Source: Enterovibrio gelatinilyticus (GTDB lineage: Bacteria > Pseudomonadota > Gammaproteobacteria > Enterobacterales > Vibrionaceae). Taken from it: DNA of 64,000 nt. The notes under the pieces were generated by a model. The model was not told the origin of the DNA. It saw only the letters and a list, made by a program, of their open reading frames with translations, and did no database searches. Positions 43,428 to 52,602 of this stretch are shown here, piece after piece (within the stretch, counting starts at the first letter, position 1; each line of letters starts with the position of its first letter). The DNA is taken from NCBI RefSeq assembly GCF_028683095.1, contig NZ_JAJUBC010000019.1, forward strand, positions 47,727 through 111,726. Reading direction: 5' to 3'. Position numbers and translations under genes: made by a program.

Positions 43428-45488
43428 ATGTCTCAGTTCGATGCCATTTTTCAACCGCTTGCGATCAACAAGCTGATGATCAGAAATCGCGTGATCAGTA
43501 CGGCCCACGCCGAGGTGTATTCGACGGAAAATGGCATGCCGACTGAGCGCTATATCCAGTATTACGAAGAGAAAGCCAAAGGCGGCATTGGGTTGTGTGT
43601 CTGTGGTGGCTCAAGCCCTGTGTCGATTGATAGCCCGCAAGGTTGGTGGAAATCCGTCAACATGGCATCAGACGACGTGGTTCCTCATCTGCAAAATCTT
43701 GCTGATGCCATGCACAAGCATGGCGCGCATATCATGATCCAAATTACCCACATGGGGCGTCGATCCCGTTGGGATGGTGGCGAATGGCCGTCATTGATGA
43801 GCCCGAGCGGCATTCGAGAACCTGTTCACCGCGCCACCTGTAAAACCATTGAACCTGAAGAGATTTGGCGCATCATTGGTGATTTCGCGAAAGCGACCAA
43901 ACGCGCAAAAGACGGCGGTTTAGACGGCGTCGAGCTTTCTTTCGCGCACCAACATCTTGTCGATCAGTTTTGGAGCCCTCGCGTCAATAAACGCACCGAT
44001 GAATGGGGTGGAAGCTTTGAAAACCGCATGCGCTTTGGGGTAGAAATTCTGAAAGCGGTTCGCGAGGAAGTCGGGCCTGACTATGCGGTTGGTATCCGTA
44101 TGACAGGTGATGAGTTTCATCCCGATGGTCTGAATCAAGACGACATGAAAGAAATCGCTACTTACTACGATAGCCTCGGTATGATTGATTTCTTCAGCAT
44201 CGTGGGTTCTGGATGTGATACCCACAACACGCTCGCGAACGTGATTCCGAACATGACTTATCCGCCGGAGCCATTTATTCATTTAGCGGCAGGCATTCGT
44301 AGCGTGGTCAATGTACCTGTGATGCATGCGCAGAATATCAAAGATCCTGTTCAAGCGGCGCGCGCACTAGAAAGTGGCTTGATCGACTTTGTGGGCATGA
44401 CTCGGGCGCACCTTGCTGACCCGCACCTCATCGCCAAGGTGAAACTGGGACAGACAGATCAAATTCGCCAATGTGTTGGCGCGAACTACTGCATTGACCG
44501 CCAGTATCAAGGTATTGACGTATTGTGCATTCAAAACGCTGCGACCTCTCGCGAACAAACCATGCCGCATATCATCCAAAAAACAGACGGCCCCATTCGT
44601 AAAGTGGTGATCGTTGGTGGTGGCCCTGCGGGCATGGAAGCCGCACGTGTTTGTGCAGAGCGCGGACACCAAGTGACGCTGTTCGAGAAAAACAGCGAAC
44701 TGGGCGGGCAGATAACCATTGCATCGCAAGCGCCACAGCGCGAACAAATTGCGGGTATTACTCGCTGGTTTGATTTGGAACTTCGTCGTCTTGGCGTGAA
44801 TCTGGTATTCGATGTGACTGCAGATGAAACCATGATTGCAGCAGAAAATGCTGACGTTGTGTTACTTGCTGTGGGCGGTAAACCATTTGTGAATCAGATG
44901 GCTGAATGGGGCGCAGAAGACGGTTTGGTCGTCAGCAGTTGGGATCTACTAAGCGGCGCGGTTGAACCGGGCAAAAATGTTGTGGTGTATGACACCATTT
45001 GCGAATTCAGTGGCATGTCCGTGGCAGATTTTCTCGCCGCCAAAGGGGCGCGCGTTGAACTTGTTACTGATGACATCAAGCCAGGTGTCGCGGTGGGGGG
45101 CACCAGTTTCCCTACTTACTACCGAAGCCTGTATACCCGAGATGTGGTGATGACCTCCGATCTGGTGTTAGAGAAGGTTTATAAAGAAGGTGAAGCTATC
45201 ATCGCGCACTTTGAAAATGAATACACGGGTGTGAAAGAAGAACGCGTTGTAGACCAAGTGGTGATTGAAAACGGCGTTAGGCCGGATGAAGCGCTTTACT
45301 ATGCGTTCAAAGACGGTTCGCGCAATAAAGGGCAAATCGACATCGAAGCGCTCTTTGCCGCACAGCCTCAGCCTATTTTCTCCGAACAAGGGGACGGATA
45401 CTTGCTGTATCGCCTAGGTGATTGCAACGCGCCGAGGAATATTCACGCAGCGATTTACGACGCCCTGCGTTTGTGTAAAGACCTGTAG
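43428..45488 (+). CDS. dgcA: Dimethylglycine demethylase subunit DgcA
   Basis: 686 residues, two-part flavoenzyme. N-terminal old-yellow-enzyme barrel (about 1-370, IQITHMGRRSRWDGG, DGVELSFAHQHLVDQFWSPRVNKR). A reduced iron-sulfur motif follows with Cys348, Cys354 and Cys366 (CVGANYC...CIQNA). The C-terminal FAD/NAD Rossmann part begins VVIVGGGPAGMEAARV (about 390). It oxidises dimethylglycine to sarcosine, passing electrons to DgcB and the ETF pair. Good AAGGAAG site. Order and length match dgcA of pseudomonads (PA5398). Confidence 0.9.
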   Translation: MSQFDAIFQPLAINKLMIRNRVISTAHAEVYSTENGMPTERYIQYYEEKAKGGIGLCVCGGSSPVSIDSPQGWWKSVNMASDDVVPHLQNLADAMHKHGAHIMIQITHMGRRSRWDGGEWPSLMSPSGIREPVHRATCKTIEPEEIWRIIGDFAKATKRAKDGGLDGVELSFAHQHLVDQFWSPRVNKRTDEWGGSFENRMRFGVEILKAVREEVGPDYAVGIRMTGDEFHPDGLNQDDMKEIATYYDSLGMIDFFSIVGSGCDTHNTLANVIPNMTYPPEPFIHLAAGIRSVVNVPVMHAQNIKDPVQAARALESGLIDFVGMTRAHLADPHLIAKVKLGQTDQIRQCVGANYCIDRQYQGIDVLCIQNAATSREQTMPHIIQKTDGPIRKVVIVGGGPAGMEAARVCAERGHQVTLFEKNSELGGQITIASQAPQREQIAGITRWFDLELRRLGVNLVFDVTADETMIAAENADVVLLAVGGKPFVNQMAEWGAEDGLVVSSWDLLSGAVEPGKNVVVYDTICEFSGMSVADFLAAKGARVELVTDDIKPGVAVGGTSFPTYYRSLYTRDVVMTSDLVLEKVYKEGEAIIAHFENEYTGVKEERVVDQVVIENGVRPDEALYYAFKDGSRNKGQIDIEALFAAQPQPIFSEQGDGYLLYRLGDCNAPRNIHAAIYDALRLCKDL

Positions 45489-45508
45489 TATTTGGCGAGG
45501 TGAGCGAT

Positions 45509-47407
45509 ATGTCCACAGCGCTAATTGGCCCTCTTCTTCTCCTTGTGATCGTGCTTGCTGCGATAGGCGCAGGGAGGAGAGTTAAAATGTGGCGTCAGGG
45601 TAAGCCTGACCATGTGCCCTTTTTTAAAGCCATTGTTTCTATTCTTCCTCGCTACCTTCATGACTTGCATGATGTGGTGGCGCGCGACAAAAAATTTGCC
45701 AATACCCACGTAGCAACGGCGGGCGGCTTTGTAGCTTCCATGCTCGCTATGATCGTGGTGTATGTGTTGGGCGGCGATTCACCGTTGACTTACGGCTTGT
45801 TAACGGTGACCTTCTCTGTGATGAGTGTTGGCGCGTATCAGGTGAAAAAGCGCCGCGAAAATCCGCCAGCCAACTTGTCTAAAGGGGCGTGGCAACGCCT
45901 CCCGTATAGCTTGTTAGTTTTTTCGATCTCAGGCTTGTGTATCTCCCTCATCCAGCTTCTTGGCATCGCCAATATCTCGATCCTTGTTACCTTCATTTTA
46001 ATTGGTGGAGTGCTGCTCGGTTTAACAGAACTGATATTTGGCATGACATGGGGTGGCCCGATGAAGCATGCCTTCGCGGGTGCGCTGCATCTTGGTTTCC
46101 ATCGCCGTCAAGAACGCTTTGCTGGTGGGCGCTCGACAGGGCTTAAACCCATAGATTTGAATGAAAGCAAACTCGGCGTTGAAATGGCGACGGATTTCCA
46201 CTGGAATCAACTGTTAGGGTTTGATGCCTGTGTGCAGTGCGGGCGCTGTGAAAAAGTCTGCCCTGCCTTTGCTGCGGGTCAACCGTTGAATCCCAAAAAA
46301 CTGATTCAAGATCTTGTGGTCGGCATGGCGGGTGGTGATACCTCAAGCTATGCGGGCAGCGGTTATCCTGGAGAAGAAACAGGGAAATCTGACGAAGCGA
46401 AATGTGGTGCGCCGGATAAGCCTTTGTTCGAAAGCCTGTTGGAGACGGACACTGTGTGGTCGTGCACGACATGCCGCGCGTGCGTGGAAGAGTGCCCAAT
46501 GATGATTGAGCACGTCGATGCCATCGTGGATATGCGCCGTCATCTCACGTTAGCCAAGGGGGAAACCGCAGGGAAAGGCTCGGACTCGCTCGATAATTTG
46601 ATAGCGACGGACAACCCTAACGGTTTTTCTCCATCGAATCGCGCCAATTGGTCGATTGATTTGAAGCTCGATGCCATGTCAGACGTGGGTCGTGCTGATG
46701 TACTGCTTTGGGCGGGAGACGGTGCGTTTGATTTGGCGTATCAGAGAACGCTTCGCGCTGTGGTGGCATTGCTTCGTCAAGCCAATGTGAACTTTGCCAT
46801 CTTGGGCAACGAAGAGCTCGATAGCGGTGATTTAGCGCGCCGATTAGGCGACGAAGCAACGTTTCAGCGCCTCGCCAACGCCAATGTGAAGACCCTCAAT
46901 AAATACAGCTTCGACACCATAGTCACACCTGACCCTCATGCCTTTCATGTCCTGAAAAACGAGTATGGCGATTTTGGCGGCGACTATCAGGTCATGCACC
47001 ATACCGAGTTTCTTGCGGGATTGGTGAAAGCCAACAAACTGACACTCTCTGAAGCCAAGCCTCAAGACGTGACGTATCACGATCCTTGTTATCTCGGACG
47101 TTACAACGGGGGTTACGACGCACCCAGATATCTGCTTCAGGCGATGGGTTTTACCCTCAATGAAATGGAGCGCTCTGGTTTCCGCTCTCGTTGTTGCGGC
47201 GGCGGGGGCGGTGCGCCAATCACGGATATTCCCGGTGAACACCGCATTGCCGATATGCGCATGGACGATGCTCGAGAGACAGGCGCGGATCTGGTAGCTG
47301 TCGCATGCCCACAGTGTGCGGTGATGTTAGAGGGTGTGGTGATGCCACGACCCGATGTGAAAGACGTGGCAGTGATGCTGTTGGATCGCATTGAGAAGGC
47401 GGGGTGA
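45509..47407 (+). CDS. dgcB: Dimethylglycine demethylase subunit DgcB (membrane iron-sulfur protein)
   Basis: 632 residues from ATG 45509 (GAGGTGA 5 nt upstream; GTG 45500 is an alternative). Five N-terminal helices (about 5-185). Then two 4Fe-4S clusters (CVQCGRCEKVCP and CTTCRACVEECP, the first with PAFAAGQPLNPKKL) and two CCG domains (DPCYLGRYNGGYDAPR, SRCCGGGGGAP, CPQC) of the heterodisulfide-reductase type. It should carry electrons from demethylation toward the respiratory chain. It starts 20 nt after dgcA and ends 4 nt before the ETF alpha gene. Confidence 0.9.
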   Translation: MSTALIGPLLLLVIVLAAIGAGRRVKMWRQGKPDHVPFFKAIVSILPRYLHDLHDVVARDKKFANTHVATAGGFVASMLAMIVVYVLGGDSPLTYGLLTVTFSVMSVGAYQVKKRRENPPANLSKGAWQRLPYSLLVFSISGLCISLIQLLGIANISILVTFILIGGVLLGLTELIFGMTWGGPMKHAFAGALHLGFHRRQERFAGGRSTGLKPIDLNESKLGVEMATDFHWNQLLGFDACVQCGRCEKVCPAFAAGQPLNPKKLIQDLVVGMAGGDTSSYAGSGYPGEETGKSDEAKCGAPDKPLFESLLETDTVWSCTTCRACVEECPMMIEHVDAIVDMRRHLTLAKGETAGKGSDSLDNLIATDNPNGFSPSNRANWSIDLKLDAMSDVGRADVLLWAGDGAFDLAYQRTLRAVVALLRQANVNFAILGNEELDSGDLARRLGDEATFQRLANANVKTLNKYSFDTIVTPDPHAFHVLKNEYGDFGGDYQVMHHTEFLAGLVKANKLTLSEAKPQDVTYHDPCYLGRYNGGYDAPRYLLQAMGFTLNEMERSGFRSRCCGGGGGAPITDIPGEHRIADMRMDDARETGADLVAVACPQCAVMLEGVVMPRPDVKDVAVMLLDRIEKAG

Positions 47408-47411
47408 CACC

Positions 47412-48674
47412 ATGACAGATGAAGCAAAACAAGACACATTGCTGCGTCGAGATCGGAGAAAAGAGCTAATTATTCGAAATCGCCTGCACCCAGAGCATGC
47501 AGCGTTAATGGCGTCTCAAAACATCATGCTGGGCGGCACAAATCGAAAAGACCCGCACCATGTTGGCTTTCTAACCCCAGAAGGCATTAAGCGGATAGAC
47601 CGTTCAGGAGAGATGTCAGCAGCGGCAGGAGGTGCAGCAAAAGCTGTAGAGCAAACCTTGCCAAGAAAACACATCGCGACGCCTTCGGGTTATGTGGTGG
47701 TAGTGTCTGATGGTGACAGCGAAAAACTGTCAACGCTCGACAAAGACATGTTGGGTTTGGCGCAGCAATTGGCAGCACGGCATAGTGAAGATACGGCAGT
47801 CTTGCTGGTTACTGTTTTCGCGCGACACGATGATTTTGCCGCAGCGGGTGCTGATCGCGTATTGGCGCTCAATGCATCGGCTACTTATTCCCCTGAGCAA
47901 TGGCTTTCTGCGTTGCTTTCGCTGGAGTCGTCCCTTGAGCCTGTTCACTGGATTTTCCCCGATTCAGGCTTAGTGGGCGGTGATTTAGGCAGAAAGCTAA
48001 GTGTCGACATCAATGAAAGACCCGCTGCGCGGGTAAGAAGTGTCGTTGATCTTAACGCAGATGATGTTCAAATTGAGTGCAGCAGCGGCGATGCAAGCCG
48101 AACCGTGACACGGCAACTAACTCGCGTGTTGCTGGTGGAAGAGCAAGTCGCTGACCCTATTTCTGGTTATCTTACTGATGCCTCGCCATTAGACGAATCA
48201 TTAATCGATGCTTCACTCAATACCAACCCGACATGTGCCATTGAAGATGCGGGCAGCGTGGCGGTCGACCCTAAAAACATCCCATTACCGGAAACTGGCT
48301 TTATTCTTTCTGGTGGCAATGGTGTGCGAAATTGGTCTTTATTCCATCAATGTGCAGACGCACTAGGCGCGACAGAAGGTGCAAGCCGCGTTGCGGTGGA
48401 CAACGGACACATGCCGAGAACAACACAAGTCGGTGCATCAGGCACTTACGTTAATGCCAAGGTGTATATCGCCGTTGGCATTTCTGGTGCGATCCAGCAC
48501 CTTCAAGGGATGACGCAGTGCGATACGGTCATCGCGATAAACGCAGACCCTGCCTGTGACATGGTGAAACGCGCTGATCTCAGCATCATTGCGGACAGCT
48601 CTGAAGTGATGCAAGCCCTCGTGGATGCAACTCAAGGTGCGACAACCAGCAAGGAGCTCAGTGATGCAAGTTAA
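47412..48674 (+). CDS. etfA: ETF alpha-like subunit of the dgc operon
   Basis: 420 residues from ATG 47412 (GGGGTGA 5 nt upstream; the TTG at 47391 is rejected). About 85 residues of basic N-terminal extension precede the ETF domains. The C-terminal FAD site ends with the diagnostic GGNGVRNW..., QVGASGTYVNAKVYIAVGIS and NADPACDMVKRADL. It accepts electrons in the dimethylglycine pathway. It corresponds by place to PA5400, not to the general fatty-acid ETF. Overlaps etfB by 11 bases. Confidence 0.85.
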   Translation: MTDEAKQDTLLRRDRRKELIIRNRLHPEHAALMASQNIMLGGTNRKDPHHVGFLTPEGIKRIDRSGEMSAAAGGAAKAVEQTLPRKHIATPSGYVVVVSDGDSEKLSTLDKDMLGLAQQLAARHSEDTAVLLVTVFARHDDFAAAGADRVLALNASATYSPEQWLSALLSLESSLEPVHWIFPDSGLVGGDLGRKLSVDINERPAARVRSVVDLNADDVQIECSSGDASRTVTRQLTRVLLVEEQVADPISGYLTDASPLDESLIDASLNTNPTCAIEDAGSVAVDPKNIPLPETGFILSGGNGVRNWSLFHQCADALGATEGASRVAVDNGHMPRTTQVGASGTYVNAKVYIAVGISGAIQHLQGMTQCDTVIAINADPACDMVKRADLSIIADSSEVMQALVDATQGATTSKELSDAS

Positions 48675-49434
48675 TGATGACATCATGGTGTTAGTCTCTT
48701 GCGGACACCATCCACTTTCTGGCAGAGAGCGCCGCGCAGAACGAGATGCAAAAGCGCTCGAAATCGCGCTGCAACATACGGCTTCGCCACGTGTGGTGTT
48801 TGCGGGTGCTCCTGAATGCTCGGCATTGCGCGACTATTTGGGCATGGGCGTGCCTGAAATAGACGTACTGACGCAAACATCAGAAGCGGATGTGAGTGTG
48901 GCGCTTGCCAGTTACGTACATCAAAAGTCACCGCGCTTAGTACTATGCGGACATCGCGCAGAACAAGGTGAATCGTCAGGCATGGTGCCGTATTTGGTGG
49001 GGAAACGTTTGAACGCGGCAGTCGTGCCCGATGTGGTAGATATTCTTGCCCAAGATGCGGAGTCGGTTGAGGTGCTTCAAGCATTGGCGGGAGGGCAGCG
49101 CCGTCGGTTACACGTAAAACTCCCCGCCGTGTTAGTTGCTAGTGCCTCCGCCGCTGTAGCCAGACAAAGCGCTTTTACCAAGGCAAGAGATGGCGTGATT
49201 CATTCACTGAGTGTGGCTGAAACTGAGGACAAGGAGTTGAGCGGTTGGCACTGGCAGGTGGCGAAAAAACGCGCCAAACGTGTAAAAACCGTCGCGGCAG
49301 CTTCATCGAGCCGAGATCGATTCCGTGCGGCAACCGCAGCGCCTGCTTCAACGGGCGGCCAGATTCTTCACAATCCATCCGCAGAAGAGGCTGCTAACGC
49401 GATTATTCAATTGCTCAAAGAGAAGGGAGTTTAG
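48664..49434 (+). CDS. etfB: ETF beta-like subunit of the dgc operon
   Basis: 256 residues from ATG 48664 (AAGGAG 7 nt upstream, inside the end of etfA). The nucleotide-binding alpha-beta domain has VLVSCGHHPLSGRERRAERDAKALEIAL and the AMP loop region LCGHRAEQGESSGMVPYLVGKRL. A C-terminal segment rich in Ala/Arg diverges from housekeeping ETF beta. Last gene of the dgc operon; no strong terminator follows. Confidence 0.85.
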   Translation: MQVNDDIMVLVSCGHHPLSGRERRAERDAKALEIALQHTASPRVVFAGAPECSALRDYLGMGVPEIDVLTQTSEADVSVALASYVHQKSPRLVLCGHRAEQGESSGMVPYLVGKRLNAAVVPDVVDILAQDAESVEVLQALAGGQRRRLHVKLPAVLVASASAAVARQSAFTKARDGVIHSLSVAETEDKELSGWHWQVAKKRAKRVKTVAAASSSRDRFRAATAAPASTGGQILHNPSAEEAANAIIQLLKEKGV

Positions 49435-49531
49435 AATAAACCGTCGTGTTCTCCGCTGAAATTCATTAAACTTTGTGCTCCGAAGTCCAGCACCTTCATG
49501 GGTGCTTGGCTGCATGATTGAAGGAGGCAGC

Positions 49532-49759
49532 GTGAAGCGCATTACCATCTATACCAGCCGACAATGTGCGCATTGCAACGCGGCAAAGCAGTTTTTTGAT
49601 AGTAAAAAAATCACATACAGAGAGTGTGATATAGGCACTCCTCGTGGAAAGAAAGAGCATGCAGCCTTGGGCGCGCGTGGTGTTCCTGTGCTCAAAATCG
49701 GCGACAAAGTGCTGCATGGGTTTACCCCAAAAGCTGTCGAACAAGCCCTCAAATCGTAA
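49532..49759 (+). CDS. Small glutaredoxin-like protein
   Basis: 75 residues from a GTG at 49532, chosen because AAGGAGG lies 4-5 nt upstream; a frame from ATG 49514 lacks a ribosome site. Thioredoxin fold with active site CAHC (about 11-14) and the cis-proline loop GVPVLKIGDKVLHGF, NrdH/GrxC-like. It gives dithiol reduction in the cytosol; partner unknown. Confidence 0.82.
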   Translation: MKRITIYTSRQCAHCNAAKQFFDSKKITYRECDIGTPRGKKEHAALGARGVPVLKIGDKVLHGFTPKAVEQALKS

Positions 49760-49804
49760 ACCCATTTTGAACGCAATGACCCACCGCAATGCAATCGTCA
49801 CTTT

Positions 49805-49824
49805 ACATATGGAAATTCATATAT
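49805..49824. promoter_or_regulatory. Candidate ArsR operator
   Basis: ATATG (49807-49811) and CATAT (49818-49822) form an inverted repeat with a 6-bp spacer, 20 bp before the arsR-like ATG. ArsR/SmtB proteins bind such AT-rich palindromes and usually repress their own gene. Confidence 0.5.
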
Positions 49825-49841
49825 AAAGTACTCTTAATGAT

Positions 49842-50291
49842 ATGCACTTTCGCCCTTCTATTCGGATACCTATGGCCTCGGAATCTTCGTTCTTAAACAC
49901 AGCTCACTCTCAATCAAAGCCTTCAGAATGTCTGCCAGAAATATCAATTTCTCCGGTGACTTTCTATAAATGCTTGGCGGATGAGACGCGTCTGAAAACC
50001 TTGTTGTTACTCCAGCAAGAAGGTGAACTGTGTGTGTGCGAATTAATGACAGCACTGGATGAGAGTCAGCCAAAGGTCTCTCGGCATCTTGCGCAGTTGC
50101 GAAAATGCGGATTGCTGAGTGATCGCAGGCAAGGGCATTGGGTTTTCTATCGTATTCGCCCTGAATTACCAGAATGGATAAAAAGCGTATTGGTATTAAC
50201 TTTAGCGTCCCATGCTGCGTTTATTCAAGGCAACATGAACAAGCTTTGTGGGATGGGAGATCGCCCAGAGCGTGCGTCAACCTGCTGCTAG
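49842..50291 (+). CDS. ArsR/SmtB-family metal-responsive repressor
   Basis: 149 residues from the first ATG, or about 139 from ATG 49872. Winged-helix core about 40-115. The helix carries ELCVCELMTAL, the CxC signature of arsenite-sensing ArsR proteins (ELCVCDL), followed by SQPKVSRHLAQLRKCGLL. The C-terminus ends TCC, giving extra thiols. No arsenic efflux or reductase gene is next to it, so the regulated gene may be elsewhere, or the small glutaredoxin upstream. Confidence 0.85.
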   Translation: MHFRPSIRIPMASESSFLNTAHSQSKPSECLPEISISPVTFYKCLADETRLKTLLLLQQEGELCVCELMTALDESQPKVSRHLAQLRKCGLLSDRRQGHWVFYRIRPELPEWIKSVLVLTLASHAAFIQGNMNKLCGMGDRPERASTCC

Positions 50292-50313
50292 TTGCTAGTT
50301 ATCGGATAGACCG

Positions 50314-52365
50314 CTAGGGACTTATCAATGTAAACCGCAATACAAATGTCATTCCGCCTTTTTGATTGGTATTGGCCTGAACATCCCCACCCATGTCTCT
50401 CATGTTGTTGGCAACAATCGATAGCCCCAATCCTAAGCCTTTCCCTATTCTCTTGTTGGTTGTAAAAGGCTCAAAGATGGTAGAAAGCGCATCATTATCA
50501 ATGCCACACCCATTATCAGATATTTTAACCTCCAACGAGGATTCTGTCGGTGTGACGGAGATGGTGAGTCGTGGCTGCGGAGTATGCTCTAGGGCATCAA
50601 CGGCATTAGAAATGAGGTTGCCCAATACCTGACGTAATCTTTGTTCTTCCGCCTCTATCTTTGGTAATCCTGACGGAAGACGCACTCTGACGTCGATCTC
50701 TAATAATTGCTGTTGATAGATCCGCAAGACTTCCTGCAACCCTTCTGTAAAAGAGACGGCCTGTAACCTTTCGGGTTTGCTGTAAGCGAAAGTTTTGAGT
50801 TGTGTCGCCATGTCGACCATTCTATCGATCAAGGTTTCGATCAGCTCGTTATTGGCTGACACCATCGCCATTTCCCCTCGTTCAGAGAGCAGGGCATTGG
50901 ATGTAGTGAGTGTTCTTAGGCCAGTTAGTGGTTGATTGAGTTCATGGACAATAGCGCTCGACATTCTGCCGAGTGCTGCCATTTTGCTCGACTCAATAAG
51001 ACGGGCTTGCGCCTCACGTAATTCTGACGTCCGCTCTTCAACACGCTGTGCAAGCTGCATGTTGGCTTCGTAGAGCGCGTGTTCCGCTTTCTTACGTTTA
51101 CTAATGTCTAGCACGGTAGCGAGATAATACTGCGTACCGTGAAAAGGGAATGATGTGAGTGAAAACAAAACAGGAAAGGCTGAATGATCTCGACGAATGG
51201 CCACTTTTTCAACGGCGCTCATTTCCACGATAGTTTTTTCGGCTTTGACTGGTGATTCGAGAAACAGGGGTGATTGCGCATCCTTGTCCTGCTCGAGTAA
51301 CTGGTGCAGGCTGATGTCTGCAAAAGAACCTTCTTCAATCGCGAATTGCTCAATCGCCATGGCATTAATGTCAACAATGCCTCCTTGTTGATCGAACAAT
51401 ATCAAACCCACTTGCGTCTTATTAATCATTTGGTTGAGCTTCTGCTCTGACTCTTTGATTAAGGCTTGTATACGTTGTTGAGAAAGAAGTTTTTGATGAC
51501 GTTGATACCCAATGACGCCCGTCAGAAACAGCAGCAAGAAAACCATGGAGGCACTTAATCCAATCGTTGCAGACGTTCTATCAACGGGCGTGGTGGGAGA
51601 AAGGTAGGTGAGTAACCATTTGACATCATCAAGTCGGATTGTCTGAGAAAAGTAGTGTTTATTGTCCATGTTCCAAAGGGTGAGTGACTCGCCCTGTAGG
51701 AGTGTTTTGTTGGTGATTTTAACCGGATTGTCAGCGTCATTTAGCCAATCTGCGCTGTATGTATCGCTGCTTGAGAGGAAGAATTTCCCATTGGGATCAC
51801 GTAGTAGGATGAGGTCCGAACTGGTGAGCCATTGATCGGTTAATAGGCGAAGATCCAGTTGAACCACCACAATACCGACGATGGCTAAATGCTCAAATAT
51901 CGGCGCGGAGAGATAGTAAAAAGGGCGCTCACCTTTGGTTTTAAGTACGAGGGATGTGCCTTCGCCAAGTCGGTGGATATCAGCAACAATGGTTTGTAAG
52001 TCGGCGTTACTAATGTGGTCGCCGGCAATGCTGGACGCCACCAATCTCCCTTTGTCTGATAACAGGTACCACCCTTCGGTATTGGCAGCTTTATCCAGTT
52101 GACTAAGGGATTGCTCAACGTCATCCGATTGCTCTAATCGTCCGACAACCAGAGACACGGCATCAGGATTGTTATTGATGAGATACGGCAAATGATAGAA
52201 GCGACGCAGGGCGTGCCGCATTTCACCTATCGAGTTAAGTAAGCTTTGTTGCGCGTTGACCTGTGCTTGTTGGGTGAGCCATTGGTGGGCTATTTCTTTG
52301 CTTCCCCAATAGAATGCAAAGACGAGTAATGTGGCTACAGAAACCAAAATCCATTTACGATCCAT
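50314..52365 (-). CDS. DctB-like sensor histidine kinase
   Basis: 683 residues from ATG 52365 (GGGAGG upstream; a frame to 52386 is possible). Two helices (about 6-25 and 271-293) flank a double-Cache-like periplasmic sensor. Then PAS (about 305-425), a coiled coil, HisKA with MSSAIVHELNQPLTGL, and HATPase with VKISDNGCGIDN and KRIGKGLGLGLSIV. This is the architecture of DctB, C4-dicarboxylate sensors that phosphorylate DctD. It is divergent from its partner regulator at 52603 and probably senses the substrate of the TRAP system downstream. Confidence 0.88.
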   Translation of the reverse strand: MDRKWILVSVATLLVFAFYWGSKEIAHQWLTQQAQVNAQQSLLNSIGEMRHALRRFYHLPYLINNNPDAVSLVVGRLEQSDDVEQSLSQLDKAANTEGWYLLSDKGRLVASSIAGDHISNADLQTIVADIHRLGEGTSLVLKTKGERPFYYLSAPIFEHLAIVGIVVVQLDLRLLTDQWLTSSDLILLRDPNGKFFLSSSDTYSADWLNDADNPVKITNKTLLQGESLTLWNMDNKHYFSQTIRLDDVKWLLTYLSPTTPVDRTSATIGLSASMVFLLLFLTGVIGYQRHQKLLSQQRIQALIKESEQKLNQMINKTQVGLILFDQQGGIVDINAMAIEQFAIEEGSFADISLHQLLEQDKDAQSPLFLESPVKAEKTIVEMSAVEKVAIRRDHSAFPVLFSLTSFPFHGTQYYLATVLDISKRKKAEHALYEANMQLAQRVEERTSELREAQARLIESSKMAALGRMSSAIVHELNQPLTGLRTLTTSNALLSERGEMAMVSANNELIETLIDRMVDMATQLKTFAYSKPERLQAVSFTEGLQEVLRIYQQQLLEIDVRVRLPSGLPKIEAEEQRLRQVLGNLISNAVDALEHTPQPRLTISVTPTESSLEVKISDNGCGIDNDALSTIFEPFTTNKRIGKGLGLGLSIVANNMRDMGGDVQANTNQKGGMTFVLRFTLISP

Positions 52366-52602
52366 ATGTCGTTTCCCGCCTCCCATCTTCTGACTACTTA
52401 ATCGCTCTTTGAATGTCTCAGGTTCCGCTGACTTATCCCTTTGCGAGCATTACAGTATATATTTAAGCCATCTTAAGACAGCATTGCTTGCCAAAAGATA
52501 ATGAAAGCGTGATGGTTACTTATCGATATACACGGTTTTCCTCCCATGTTTAACGTGAGGTTTGATGGGGCGAGACAAAGATATTTCAGTAGTGGTTAAT
52601 AC

